Origin: Microbacterium hydrocarbonoxydans | Lineage (GTDB): Bacteria > Actinomycetota > Actinomycetes > Actinomycetales > Microbacteriaceae | Length of the DNA stretch: 64,000 nucleotides | NCBI RefSeq assembly: GCF_023715885.1 | Contig: NZ_JAMBOY010000007.1 | Location: forward strand, 62,001-126,000 | Reading direction: 5' to 3' | Shown here: piece by piece, positions 1-9,869 of the stretch | Position numbering within the stretch: position 1 is the first letter of the stretch | How the letters are laid out: every line of letters begins with the position of its first letter | The notes under the pieces: model-generated | The model's input: only the letters and a program-made list of their open reading frames with translations | The model's database searches: none | Told to the model about the DNA's origin: nothing | Program-made: the position numbers and the translations under genes

Positions 1-1623
<1,623 letters not shown>

Positions 1624-1627
<4 letters not shown>

Positions 1628-3972
1628 CGCTCGTCCACCAGCAGGGCGACGGGGTAGGTGTCGAGCAGTTCGGCGAGCCGCACGGAGCCCGGCCCGATGC
1701 GACGACCCGTGAAGGCGTCTGTCGCGGGGAGATCATGGCGAAGCAGCACCGTATCGCCCCAGCCTCCCCGGCGATCGAGAGCGACCGGCAGTCGCGTCGC
1801 CACGGCGAGCACGCCGCCGCGGTCCATCGCCACCACATGATCGGATGCCGAACCAGCGGCGACTCCGGGTCGATAGCGTTCGAAGAGCTCTGGGTTGTCG
1901 CGGCGCAGCCGCAGCGTGCGGGAAGTGACGAGCATCTTCGCCATCGCGGAGTCGTCGATCGGCGGCAGGTCGCCGCGCGCCACGTCGGCGTCGAGCTTCC
2001 GCAGCATCCGTTCCCTCTCCGCGAAGTCGACCGGACGGCGATTGTCGGGATCGACGAGCGAGTGGTCCCAGAGCTCCGTGCCCTGATAGACGTCGGGAAC
2101 GCCCGGCGCCGCGAGCTGCAGCACCTTCGCGGACAGCGAGTTGCTGCGACCGGCGCCGACGATCTCGTCGACGAAGCCCTGCACGATCTCGCGGGCTGCA
2201 CCGTTCGCCGCCTCGGCGATCGCGATGACGCCTCTCTCGAACTTCTCGTCAGGATGCTGCCAGGTGGTGCCCTCTGCGGCTTCCCGTGCCGCCTTGAGGC
2301 CGTACTCGCGCAGCCGCTCGGTCGAGATCGGCCAAGCGCCGACGGCCGCTTGCCACAGCAGGGCGTCGAACGGGCCGTGGCCGGTCGACGCGACGGCGCG
2401 CAGATCCGATAGGACCTCGGCCCACCGCTGCGGCACCTCGGCGATCACCGAGAGACGGGCACGCACGTCCTCCGAGCGCTTCGTGTCATGCGTCGACAGG
2501 GTCGTCATGGAGTGCGGCCAGGATGCCAGTCGGGCGCGTTGCGCCTCGTGGAAGTCGTCGACCGACAGCGACGCGATCGACGGGTCGGCCCCGACCTCGG
2601 TCAGCGTGCCCAGCCGCGTGAAGCGGTAGAACGCGGTGTCCTCGACGCCCTTCGCCATCACCGCGCCGCTCACCTGCGGGAAGCGCTCCGACACCTCGAG
2701 CGCCGTGTCGAAGAGCAGCGGCGTCAGTTCGCCGATGGCCTCGGCGAGGTCGGGCCGGCGTGCGGTCGCGGCGTCGATCGCCTGCTGCAGGTGCTCGCCT
2801 CCGGCCGGGAGGTACGAGCGGTACACGGGGAAACCCGCGACGATCTCGGCGAGGGCGTACTTCGCCGCGACGACGCCGTGAGGCAGCGACCGCACGAGTC
2901 GGTGCACCTCGGACTGCAGGATCGTCTCGGCGACCATGCGCTTCGTCGACACCGTGAGGTCGTGCCATGCCTCCAACGGGGACAGCCCGGTCTCCTCCCG
3001 AAGGCGGGCGTCGAGCGCGTCGAGCTCCGCCACGCCGTCGCCGTCGATGAGCACGCGGTCGATCTCGGCCAGGGCGTCGTACCCGGTCGTGCCGTCTGTG
3101 CGCCACCACGACGGCAGCTCCTCACCGGGTTCCAGGATCTTCTCGACCAGCGTGTACGCCGCACCCGTGGCATCCGCGAGGTTCTCGAGGTAGCCGGCTG
3201 GGTCGACCAGGCCGTCGGGGTGGTCGACACGCAGGCCGTCGGCGAGACCGTCGGTGATCCAGCGGACGATCTCGCGGTGGGACTCCTCGAACACATCCGG
3301 GAGCTCGACGCGGATGCCGGCCAGCTCCGGCACCGCGAAGAAACGGCGGTAGTTCAGCTCGGCGTTCTGGTCCGCCCAGAAACGCAGTTCGTAGTTCTGC
3401 GCGTCGAGCAGCGCCGGCAGGTCGCCGACGAGCTCGCCCGTGCCCGGCGCGAGCGGGAGCACGTGCTCGAAGTAGTGCAGCGTGCCGTCGGGGGCATCGT
3501 CGGTAGGAGTCGTGTCGACCTCGAGGTCGCCGGCGGCCAGCACCTCGGAGACGGATGAACCGAGGATCGGCAGGCGGATGCGACCGTCGCCGAGTCGACG
3601 ATCGACGTCGAACGCGATGGCGTGACGAGACGCACGACCGAGACGCAGCACATCCCACCACCACGGGTTGTCGCGCGGGCTTCCGACGCCGACGTGGTTC
3701 GGCACGATGTCGATGAGGATGCCGAGACCCGCTGCGCGCGCCGCGGTGGCGAACCGGTCGAGTCCGTCCGGCCCGCCGCGCGACTCGTCGACGTGCGAGT
3801 GGTCGACGACGTCGTAGCCGTGGTCGGAGCCCGGGGTCGAAGCCAGCAGCGGCGAGAGATACGCCCACGACGCGCCGAGCGCCGACAGGTACTCCGTCGT
3901 CGCCGCGGCGTCGTCGAGTGTGAATCCGGCGCGGATCTGCAGGCGATACGTCGAGAGCGGACGCCGCGTCAT
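1624..3972 (-). CDS. treY: Maltooligosyl trehalose synthase
   Basis: Intramolecular transglycosylase that turns the reducing-end alpha-1,4 bond of a maltooligosaccharide into the alpha,alpha-1,1 bond of trehalose. The protein has 782 residues, normal for the family. It opens [12 protein letters not shown], a typical TreY start, and carries the GH13 motifs [15 protein letters not shown] and [10 protein letters not shown]. It overlaps glgX by 4 bases upstream and treZ by 4 bases downstream, which implies translational coupling. TreY is distinguished from other GH13 enzymes by the N-terminal TYRLQ motif and by the adjacent TreZ. Confidence 0.96.
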
Positions 3973-6179
3973 CGAGGGAGCTCCGGAGTCGGGGCCGGGG
4001 CAGGTGCCTCGGTGCGCTCGGTCTGCATACGCAGCGATGCCTCGACCGAGTCGTCGGTGGGTGGCTCCTCCGCCGCGGCTTCGCGCAGCACCAGCAGCGA
4101 GGCTGCCTCGAGGGTGATCGACGACCCGGGAGCGAGTCGGGTCTCGCCCGCGCGCTCGCCGAAGGTGTCGACGACCACGTCCCAGGCATCTCCGAGACGG
4201 TCGTCGGGGAGCACGGCGTCGACGGCGTCCGTTCCGCTGTGGAAGTAGACGAGGAAGTTCTGATCCGACACCGGCTGGCCGCGGCGGTCCTTCTCACGGA
4301 TGCCCTGGCCGTTGAGGAACACGCCGACCGCGAGGCCGAAGCCGTTGTCCCAGTCCTCCGGCTCCATCCGGCGACCGTCGGGTCGCAGCCAGACCACGTC
4401 GGGCGTGCGCTCGCCGTCCTCCGAGCGAACAGGGCGTCCGTCGAAGAAGCGGCTGCGACGGAACGTCGGATGATTGCGACGCAACCGGGCGAGGGCGGCG
4501 GTGAACTCGATGAGCGGATGGTCGGCCGCTTCCCAGTCCACCCAGGTGATCTCGTTGTCCTGGGCGTAGCCGTTGTTGTTGCCGTGCTGCGTCCGGCCGA
4601 GCTCGTCGCCGTGCGCGATCATCGGCACGCCCTGCGACAGCAGCAGCGTCGCGAGGAAATTGCGCTGCTGGCGGGCGCGGAGCCGGTTGATGCCCTCGTC
4701 GTCGGTCGGACCCTCGACGCCGTGATTGGACGAGCGATTATGCGATTCGCCGTCGTTGTTGTCCTCGCCGTTGGCCTCGTTGTGCTTCTCGTTGTACGAC
4801 ACGAGGTCGCGCAGCGTGAAGCCGTCGTGAGCGGTGACGAAGTTGATCGAGGCGACAGGACGACGGCCCGAGTGCTCGTACAGGTCGGCCGACCCGGTCA
4901 GCCTCGACGCGAACTCGCCGAGCGCCTGCGGCTCGCCACGCCAGAAGTCGCGGACGGTGTCGCGGTATTTTCCGTTCCACTCGGTCCACTGCGGAGGGAA
5001 GTTGCCGACCTGGTATCCGCCGGGACCGACGTCCCACGGCTCGGCGATGAGCTTGACCTGCGAGACCACCGGATCCTGCTGCACGAGCTCGAAGAACGCC
5101 GCGAGGCGGTCCACGTCGTAGAACTCCCGCGCCAGGGTCGATGCGAGGTCGAAGCGGAAGCCGTCGACGTGCATCTCGGTCACCCAGTAGCGCAGGGAGT
5201 CCATGATGAGCTGCAGCGAATGCGGGTTGCCCGCGTTCAGGCTGTTGCCCGTGCCGGTGTAGTCGGTGTAGTACCGGCGATCCTCCTCCAGGCGGTAATA
5301 CGCCTCGTTGTCGATGCCGCGCATCGACAACGTCGGGCCGAGGTGGTTGCCCTCCGCGGTGTGGTTGTACACCACATCGAGGATCACCTCGATGCCTGCT
5401 GCGTGCAGCGCGCGGACCATCGCCTTGAATTCCTGCACCTGCTCGCCGTGCTGGCCGCTCGAGGCGTAGTCGTTGTGCGGGGCGAAGAACCCGAGGGTGT
5501 TGTACCCCCAGTAGTTCGACAGCCCCTTCTCCTCGAGGATCGAGTCGTGCACGAACTGGTGCACGGGCATCAGCTCGATGGCGGTGATGCCGAGATGCAC
5601 CAGGTGCTCGATGACGGCGGGGTGCGCGATACCGGCGTAGGTGCCGCGGAGATCCTCGGGCACCTCGGGGTGCTGGATGGTTAGACCCTTCACGTGCGCC
5701 TCGTAGATCACGGTCTGCGCGTAGGGCGTCTTGGGCAGACGGTCGCCGGCCCACTCGAAGAACGGGTTCACCACCACGCCCTTCACCATGGCCGCGCCCG
5801 AGTCCTCGTCGTTGCGCGAGTCGGGGTCGCCGAAGTCGTAGCCGAACAGCGGCTGGCCCCAATCGAGTCGGCCGGAGACGGCCTTGGCGTAGGGGTCGAG
5901 CAGCAGCTTGTTCGGATTGAAGCGCTGCCCCTGCGCAGGGTCGAACGGTCCGTGCACGCGGTAGCCGTAGAGGCGACCGGGCTGGATCGACGGCAGGTAG
6001 CCGTGCCACACGAATGCGTCGACCTCTTCGAGCTCCACGCGGTGCTCGGTGCCGTCCTCATCGAAGAGGCACAGCTCGACCTTCTCGGCTCCCTCGCTGA
6101 ACAGCGCGAAGTTCGTGCCCTGTCCGTCGAACGTCGCCCCGAGGGGATACGGCGACCCGGGCCAGACCTCGAGGCTCAC
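3969..6179 (-). CDS. glgX: Glycogen debranching enzyme GlgX/TreX
   Basis: Isoamylase-type GH13 enzyme of 736 residues that hydrolyses alpha-1,6 branches of glycogen and supplies linear maltodextrin to TreY. An N-terminal CBM48-like region (roughly residues 10-110, beginning VWPGSPYPLGATF) precedes the catalytic barrel. Visible motifs are DVVYNHT, GFRFDLAS, AEPWD and NFVTAHDGF. The last 50 residues, rich in Ala, Pro and Thr, look like a disordered tail. The start overlaps the preceding 94-residue gene by 4 bases and the stop overlaps treY by 4 bases. TreX and GlgX cannot be told apart from sequence alone; the operon argues for the TreX role. Confidence 0.95.
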   Translation of the reverse strand: MSLEVWPGSPYPLGATFDGQGTNFALFSEGAEKVELCLFDEDGTEHRVELEEVDAFVWHGYLPSIQPGRLYGYRVHGPFDPAQGQRFNPNKLLLDPYAKAVSGRLDWGQPLFGYDFGDPDSRNDEDSGAAMVKGVVVNPFFEWAGDRLPKTPYAQTVIYEAHVKGLTIQHPEVPEDLRGTYAGIAHPAVIEHLVHLGITAIELMPVHQFVHDSILEEKGLSNYWGYNTLGFFAPHNDYASSGQHGEQVQEFKAMVRALHAAGIEVILDVVYNHTAEGNHLGPTLSMRGIDNEAYYRLEEDRRYYTDYTGTGNSLNAGNPHSLQLIMDSLRYWVTEMHVDGFRFDLASTLAREFYDVDRLAAFFELVQQDPVVSQVKLIAEPWDVGPGGYQVGNFPPQWTEWNGKYRDTVRDFWRGEPQALGEFASRLTGSADLYEHSGRRPVASINFVTAHDGFTLRDLVSYNEKHNEANGEDNNDGESHNRSSNHGVEGPTDDEGINRLRARQQRNFLATLLLSQGVPMIAHGDELGRTQHGNNNGYAQDNEITWVDWEAADHPLIEFTAALARLRRNHPTFRRSRFFDGRPVRSEDGERTPDVVWLRPDGRRMEPEDWDNGFGLAVGVFLNGQGIREKDRRGQPVSDQNFLVYFHSGTDAVDAVLPDDRLGDAWDVVVDTFGERAGETRLAPGSSITLEAASLLVLREAAAEEPPTDDSVEASLRMQTERTEAPAPAPTPELPR

Positions 6180-6460
6180 AGAGCGCGCCGAACAGACGCT
6201 GCGCGGTGCAGGACCGTCTTCACCGCTTCGTGGAAGTCGTGCACCTGCGCCACCTCCTCCGCGCGGGGGTACGGCACTCCGACGTAGCAGACGAAGACCG
6301 GGGCGACGTGCTCGATGTATCCGACGGGACCCTCATGGAAGACAACGTAGCGGTCGATGTCGACGCGCTCGTACAGGGGCTCGGGAGCAGGAGTGGCCTG
6401 CGGCGGGATGTCCGTCGCCTCCGTGCGTTGGTCATGTGCGGTGGGGGTGTTCGCAGACAT
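6176..6460 (-). CDS. Small hypothetical protein heading the trehalose operon
   Basis: A 94-residue protein that I do not recognise. The first 30 residues are rich in Thr, Pro and Ala and probably disordered. A compact part follows, with YVVFHEGPVGYIEHVAPVFV and then YPRAEEVAQVHDFHEAV. There is no signal peptide and no membrane helix. A ribosome binding site (GGGAG, 5 bases before the ATG at 6460) supports the start. The stop overlaps the glgX start by 4 bases, so this is most likely the first gene of the trehalose operon. The tight coupling suggests a role with GlgX-TreY-TreZ or control of it, but no function can be assigned. Confidence 0.8.
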   Translation of the reverse strand: MSANTPTAHDQRTEATDIPPQATPAPEPLYERVDIDRYVVFHEGPVGYIEHVAPVFVCYVGVPYPRAEEVAQVHDFHEAVKTVLHRAASVRRAL

Positions 6461-6581
6461 GAGTGCTCCCGATTCTGTAGTTGATGAGCCTCACGCTACG
6501 AGTTCTGATCGAGAAGAAATATCCCATTGCCATGAGGCGACTCACACGCTATGTCGCTGCGCATCGCGTGCGCCCGTGAGC

Positions 6582-6587
6582 TAGGCT
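6582..6587 (+). promoter_or_regulatory. -10 box for the erm leader transcript
   Basis: TAGGCT lies 7 bases before the ATG of the leader ORF at 6595, the leaderless arrangement seen throughout the window. The -35 region (about 6559-6564) is poor. A second possible promoter (TTGCCA at 6527-6532, 17-base spacer, TATGTC at 6550-6555) lies upstream behind an AT-rich patch. Confidence 0.5.
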
Positions 6588-6594
6588 GGCCCGC

Positions 6595-6654
6595 ATGATA
6601 GACAGCGCGCCCGTGATGGGGCGCATCGCCGTGTTCCGCGACCGCCGCCCCTGA
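6595..6654 (+). CDS. Putative erm leader peptide (19 aa)
   Basis: ATG-to-TGA ORF coding for MIDSAPVMGRIAVFRDRRP, located 132 bases upstream of erm. It has no ribosome binding site but begins 7 bases after a TAGGCT -10 box, so it could be read from a leaderless message. Inducible erm genes are known to use short leader peptides on which macrolide-bound ribosomes stall; an Arg/Lys-X-Arg/Lys motif is one known stalling signal. This peptide contains RDR near its end. An inverted repeat begins directly after its stop codon. That it acts as a stalling peptide is inference. Confidence 0.5.
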   Translation: MIDSAPVMGRIAVFRDRRP

Positions 6655-6688
6655 CGGCGCGCTCGCACTCGCACGCATCAGCGCGCCG
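6655..6688 (+). promoter_or_regulatory. Hairpin after the erm leader ORF
   Basis: Perfect 9-bp inverted repeat: 6655-6663 (CGGCGCGCT) pairs with 6680-6688, with a 16-base loop. It begins directly after the leader stop codon. The left arm can alternatively pair with CGCCG inside the last leader codons, so a stalled ribosome could change the fold. Confidence 0.55.
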
Positions 6689-6753
6689 TCCACCGAGATG
6701 TCATCGCACCTCGGGACGGGCTGTCTCTCGACGCATCGCGTCCACCCTCCTCA

Positions 6754-6786
6754 GAGGTGCTCCGATCACTCTTCCGGAGCGCACTC
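6754..6786 (+). promoter_or_regulatory. Hairpin sequestering the erm ribosome binding site
   Basis: The segment 6757-6764 (GTGCTCCG) pairs with 6775-6782, including the GGAG ribosome binding site at 6776-6779; one pair is G-U. Past a single bulged A, GAG (6754-6756) pairs with CTC (6784-6786), so the stem reaches the ATG at 6787. The loop is 10 bases. This is the OFF structure expected in erm translational attenuation. Confidence 0.6.
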
Positions 6787-7560
6787 ATGCCTCGTTCACA
6801 CCATGGCGGCCGCCACGAGCTCGGCCAGAACTTCCTCACCCACACGCCCACCGTCGACCGGATCGTCTCCCTCGTCGGCGCGACCTCGGGATCGATCCTC
6901 GAACTCGGAGCCGGCGACGGCGCGCTCACGAGACCGCTGGCGCGTCTGGGTAGGCCGCTCACCGCGCTCGAACTCGACGAGCACCGTGCCAAGCGTCTCG
7001 ACGCCGCTCTGCCGCGCGTGACCGTCCGCGCAGGCGACGCGCTGCGGCATCCTCTCAACGCGGACGTCGTCGTCGGCAACATCCCGTTCCACTTGACCAC
7101 CCCGATCCTGCGGCGGATGCTGTCGTCGCACCGTTGGACGCACGCCGTGCTGCTCACGCAGTGGGAGGTGGCGCGCAAGCGCGCGGGCGTCGGCGGCGGC
7201 ACGATGATGACCGCGCAGGTCGCACCGTGGTTCACGGCCGCCCTGGAGGGGCGGGTGCCGGCATGGGCCTTCACGCCTCAGCCGAGCGTCGACGGCGGTC
7301 TGCTCACGATCGCGCGCCGCGACGAGCCGCTCGTGTCGCCACGCGACCGTCGCGCGTACGAGGCGTTCGTCCGCGCCGTCTTCACCGCGCGCGGCGCGAG
7401 CTTGACCGCCATGGTCTCCGCGGCGACGCACGTCGGCGCTGCGCGCGCGCGAGCGGCCCTGCGCGAAGCGGGCGCCGCCTCGCGGCGCCTGCCGCGCGAT
7501 CTCCGGGCCGAGGAGTGGGTCGGACTCTGGCGAGCCCTGAGCGGTTCGCGACGATCGTGA
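6787..7560 (+). CDS. erm: Erm-family 23S rRNA adenine-N6 methyltransferase
   Basis: SAM-dependent methyltransferase of 257 residues predicted to methylate A2058 of 23S rRNA and confer resistance to macrolides, lincosamides and streptogramin B. It opens with RHELGQNFL, the Erm N-terminal signature. It has the SAM loop ILELGAGDGALTRPLA and the catalytic NIPFHLTT motif. QWEVARKRAGVG, MMTAQVAPWF and FTPQPSVDGG resemble Erm(X) closely. The ATG at 6787 has GGAG 7 bases upstream; an in-frame GTG at 6757 lies within the regulatory hairpin and is less likely. Base composition matches the neighbours, so recent transfer is not apparent. KsgA/RsmA is excluded by the Erm(X)-type motifs. Confidence 0.92.
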   Translation: MPRSHHGGRHELGQNFLTHTPTVDRIVSLVGATSGSILELGAGDGALTRPLARLGRPLTALELDEHRAKRLDAALPRVTVRAGDALRHPLNADVVVGNIPFHLTTPILRRMLSSHRWTHAVLLTQWEVARKRAGVGGGTMMTAQVAPWFTAALEGRVPAWAFTPQPSVDGGLLTIARRDEPLVSPRDRRAYEAFVRAVFTARGASLTAMVSAATHVGAARARAALREAGAASRRLPRDLRAEEWVGLWRALSGSRRS

Positions 7561-7623
7561 AACCACCGACGGCGCACCTGCGACAATGGAGATCCCGTGC
7601 CGATTCCGAACCGAGGAGCTCCC

Positions 7624-9027
7624 GTGCAGTACATCTCCACCCGAGGCGGCATGACGCCGCTGCCGTACTGCGAGACGCTGCTCGAAGGCCTCGCCCCCGA
7701 CGGCGGTCTCGCCGTGCCCGAGGTCATGCCGACGGTCGACGGGGAGACCCTGGAGCGCTGGCGCGCGCTCACCTATCCGCAACTGGCCACCGAGGTGCTC
7801 GGCCTGTTCGCCACCGACATCCCGCGCGAGGACCTCGCCCGGATGACGGCCGCGGCCTACGCGCCGTTCCCCGAGGAGGTCGTGCCGCTCCGCGAGATCG
7901 ACGGGGGTCTCACCCTGGTCGGGCTCTCGGAGGGACCGACTCTGGCGTTCAAGGATCTCGCGATGCAGTTCCTCGGTCAGGTGGTCGAGTACGCGCTGGA
8001 GCAGAGGGGCCAGGTCCTCAACGTCCTCGGGGCGACCTCGGGAGACACCGGCTCGGCCGCCGAGCACGCGCTGCGGGGCAAGGACCGCATCTCGGTCTTC
8101 ATGCTGTCGCCGCAGGGGCGCATGAGCACGTTCCAGCGAGCGCAGATGTTCTCCCTCGACGACGACAACATCCACAACATCGCGATCGACGGCGTCTTCG
8201 ACGACTGCCAGAACCTCGTCAAGGCGCTCGCCGGAGACCTCGACTTCAAACGGTCGCAGCACCTCGGCGCGGTGAACTCGATCAACCTCGCTCGCATCAC
8301 CGCGCAGGTCGTCTACTACTTCTGGGCGTGGTTGCGTGCGACGGATGCCGGGGGCTGGACCGAGGTCTCCTTCACCGTTCCGTCCGGCAACTTCGGCAAC
8401 ATCCTCTCCGGATTCTTCGCCAAGGAGATGGGGCTCCCAATCCGTCGCCTCGTGCTGGCGGCGAACGAGAACAACGTGCTCGACGAGTTCTTCCGCACGG
8501 GCGTCTACCGCCCTCGCAGCGCCGCGCAGACGCTCGCGACCTCGAGCCCGTCGATGGACATCTCGAAGGCCTCGAACCTCGAGCGATTCATCTTCGAGCT
8601 CGTCGGCCGCGACGCCGCCCGTGTGGTGAGCGCGTGGAACGACCTCGACACGCAGGGTCACTTCGACTTCACGGCGGACCTCGCCCGCTTCGTCGACGAG
8701 TACGGCATCGTCAGCGGCACCTCGACGCACGACGATCGCCTCGACACGATCCGCTCCGTCTACGAGGCGTCGGACGACGTCATCGACCCGCACACGGCCG
8801 ACGGCGTGAAGGTCGCTCGTGAGTACCTCGAGCCGGGGGTGCCCATGCTCGTGCTCGAGACGGCGAAGCCGCAGAAGTTCGCCGCCACGATCCGCGAGGC
8901 GATCGGCATCGAGCTGGACTACTCCGACGAGCTCCGCGCCATGCTCGACGCTCCGCAGCAGGTGACCGAGATGGCCGACGACGAGCAGGCACTCCGGGCG
9001 TTCATCCAGGAGAACGCGCTGCACTGA
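7624..9027 (+). CDS. thrC: Threonine synthase
   Basis: PLP-dependent enzyme that converts O-phosphohomoserine to threonine. The protein has 467 residues and belongs to the long bacterial/yeast subtype, starting with the characteristic YISTRGG. The PLP lysine lies in TLAFKDLAMQF (about residue 110). GATSGDTGSAAEHA and FTVPSGNFGN bind the cofactor phosphate. The GTG at 7624 is chosen because GAGGAG lies 6 bases upstream; a GTG at 7597 adds 9 residues without such a site. A plausible promoter (TGAAAC at about 7558, GACAAT at 7582-7587) precedes it. It stands alone, away from hom and thrB. Confidence 0.96.
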   Translation: MQYISTRGGMTPLPYCETLLEGLAPDGGLAVPEVMPTVDGETLERWRALTYPQLATEVLGLFATDIPREDLARMTAAAYAPFPEEVVPLREIDGGLTLVGLSEGPTLAFKDLAMQFLGQVVEYALEQRGQVLNVLGATSGDTGSAAEHALRGKDRISVFMLSPQGRMSTFQRAQMFSLDDDNIHNIAIDGVFDDCQNLVKALAGDLDFKRSQHLGAVNSINLARITAQVVYYFWAWLRATDAGGWTEVSFTVPSGNFGNILSGFFAKEMGLPIRRLVLAANENNVLDEFFRTGVYRPRSAAQTLATSSPSMDISKASNLERFIFELVGRDAARVVSAWNDLDTQGHFDFTADLARFVDEYGIVSGTSTHDDRLDTIRSVYEASDDVIDPHTADGVKVAREYLEPGVPMLVLETAKPQKFAATIREAIGIELDYSDELRAMLDAPQQVTEMADDEQALRAFIQENALH

Positions 9028-9048
9028 CCGCGTGCGGCGCTCCGGTCA
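9025..9048. terminator. Weak convergent hairpin between thrC and VOC gene
   Basis: TGACCG (9025-9030) pairs with CGGTCA (9043-9048). Both stop codons lie inside the stem. There is no T-tract, so termination by this element is uncertain. Confidence 0.3.
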
Positions 9049-9456
9049 CTCGGGGTCGCCGTGCAGCATCCACGCGATGCCGAAGCGGTCGACGAGCATC
9101 CCGAAGGTACCGCCCCAAGGCGGCGTATCGAGCGGCATGGTGACCGTCGCCCCCGCGGACAGCGCGTCCCACACCTCCTGCGTGCGCGCCTGCGTGTTGC
9201 CGCTCAGCGACACCGAGATGCCTGCCGGAGCCTCGTACGTCATCCCGTTCGGGGTGTCCGATGCCATGAGCACGAGGCCGTCGTCGGTCGTGAGCTGCGC
9301 GTGCATCACGAGGTCCCCCTGGTCCGGATCCTGCACCATGTCGGGGAACTCCCCGAAGGTGGTGATCTCGAGGTCACCCCCGAGCACGTCCCGGTAGAAC
9401 TCCATCGCCTGCCGCGCCTCGGTGCGGAACGAGAGATACGGATTCAGGTTCGCCAT
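9046..9456 (-). CDS. VOC-superfamily protein (PhnB/glyoxalase-like)
   Basis: A 136-residue single-domain protein of the vicinal oxygen chelate fold, of the PhnB-like type (YLSFRTEARQAMEFYRDVLGG at the N-terminus, DRFGIAWMLHG at the C-terminus). Members are metal-binding enzymes or resistance proteins with varied substrates, so no reaction is assigned. The start at 9456 is preferred to upstream in-frame codons because GGGAG precedes it by 6 bases and the family start MANLNPYLSF is matched. It is convergent with thrC. Confidence 0.88.
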   Translation of the reverse strand: MANLNPYLSFRTEARQAMEFYRDVLGGDLEITTFGEFPDMVQDPDQGDLVMHAQLTTDDGLVLMASDTPNGMTYEAPAGISVSLSGNTQARTQEVWDALSAGATVTMPLDTPPWGGTFGMLVDRFGIAWMLHGDPE

Positions 9457-9542
9457 GACTGCTCCCGGGTGTGTGATGCGGGGCCGACGCGGCCCTGTCG
9501 CACGATCATTGTGCGTCGGGCGCGCTGCCTGCACAAGGAGTC

Positions 9543-9809
9543 TCAGGAAGGCAGAGCCTTCACGGCCGCCGTCAGCACCTGCGGCACCGTCGGAACGCCT
9601 TCGGCGCGGAACACCGCAGCACCCGTGGCGTCGCGGATGATGACGGTCGGAGTGGATCGGATCTCGAGGGCCTCGGCGGCGTCCGGGTCGCGCGCGACAT
9701 CGATCTCGGTGACGGTGGCATCGGGGAGATATCGGGTCGCCTCGGCCAATACGGAACGCGTTCTCGCGCAGGCGCCGCAGAACGCCGAGGTCACCAGGGT
9801 CAGCTCCAT
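9543..9809 (-). CDS. Small thioredoxin-fold protein (CGAC active site)
   Basis: An 88-residue thioredoxin-like protein with the redox motif FCGAC at residues 10-14 and the cis-proline segment STPTV. It is shorter than classical thioredoxin (about 105 residues) and lacks WCGPC, so it resembles the small thioredoxin-family proteins of actinobacteria. Likely a cytoplasmic dithiol reductase; the partner is unknown. The ATG at 9809 has a GAGAGGA site upstream. The FUSC-like gene ends 60 bases upstream on the same strand. Confidence 0.85.
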   Translation of the reverse strand: MELTLVTSAFCGACARTRSVLAEATRYLPDATVTEIDVARDPDAAEALEIRSTPTVIIRDATGAAVFRAEGVPTVPQVLTAAVKALPS

Positions 9810-9869
9810 GATCGTCGTCCTCTCACACAGGGGAGAACGGGATGCCGCCCGCGGCTGTTCCCGAACGGG

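Noticed and set aside
6511..6555. WhiB7-type promoter upstream of erm
   Set aside because: An AT-rich patch precedes TTGCCA with a 17-base spacer to TATGTC, but the match is loose and a second -10 lies closer to the leader ORF; not enough to claim.
7597..7623. Upstream GTG start of thrC
   Set aside because: The GTG at 7624 has GAGGAG at a suitable distance and matches family starts.
6796..9024. 742-codon minus-strand ORF over erm and thrC
   Set aside because: Antisense to two clearly identified genes; the translation has no recognisable domain and follows the usual high-GC shadow pattern.
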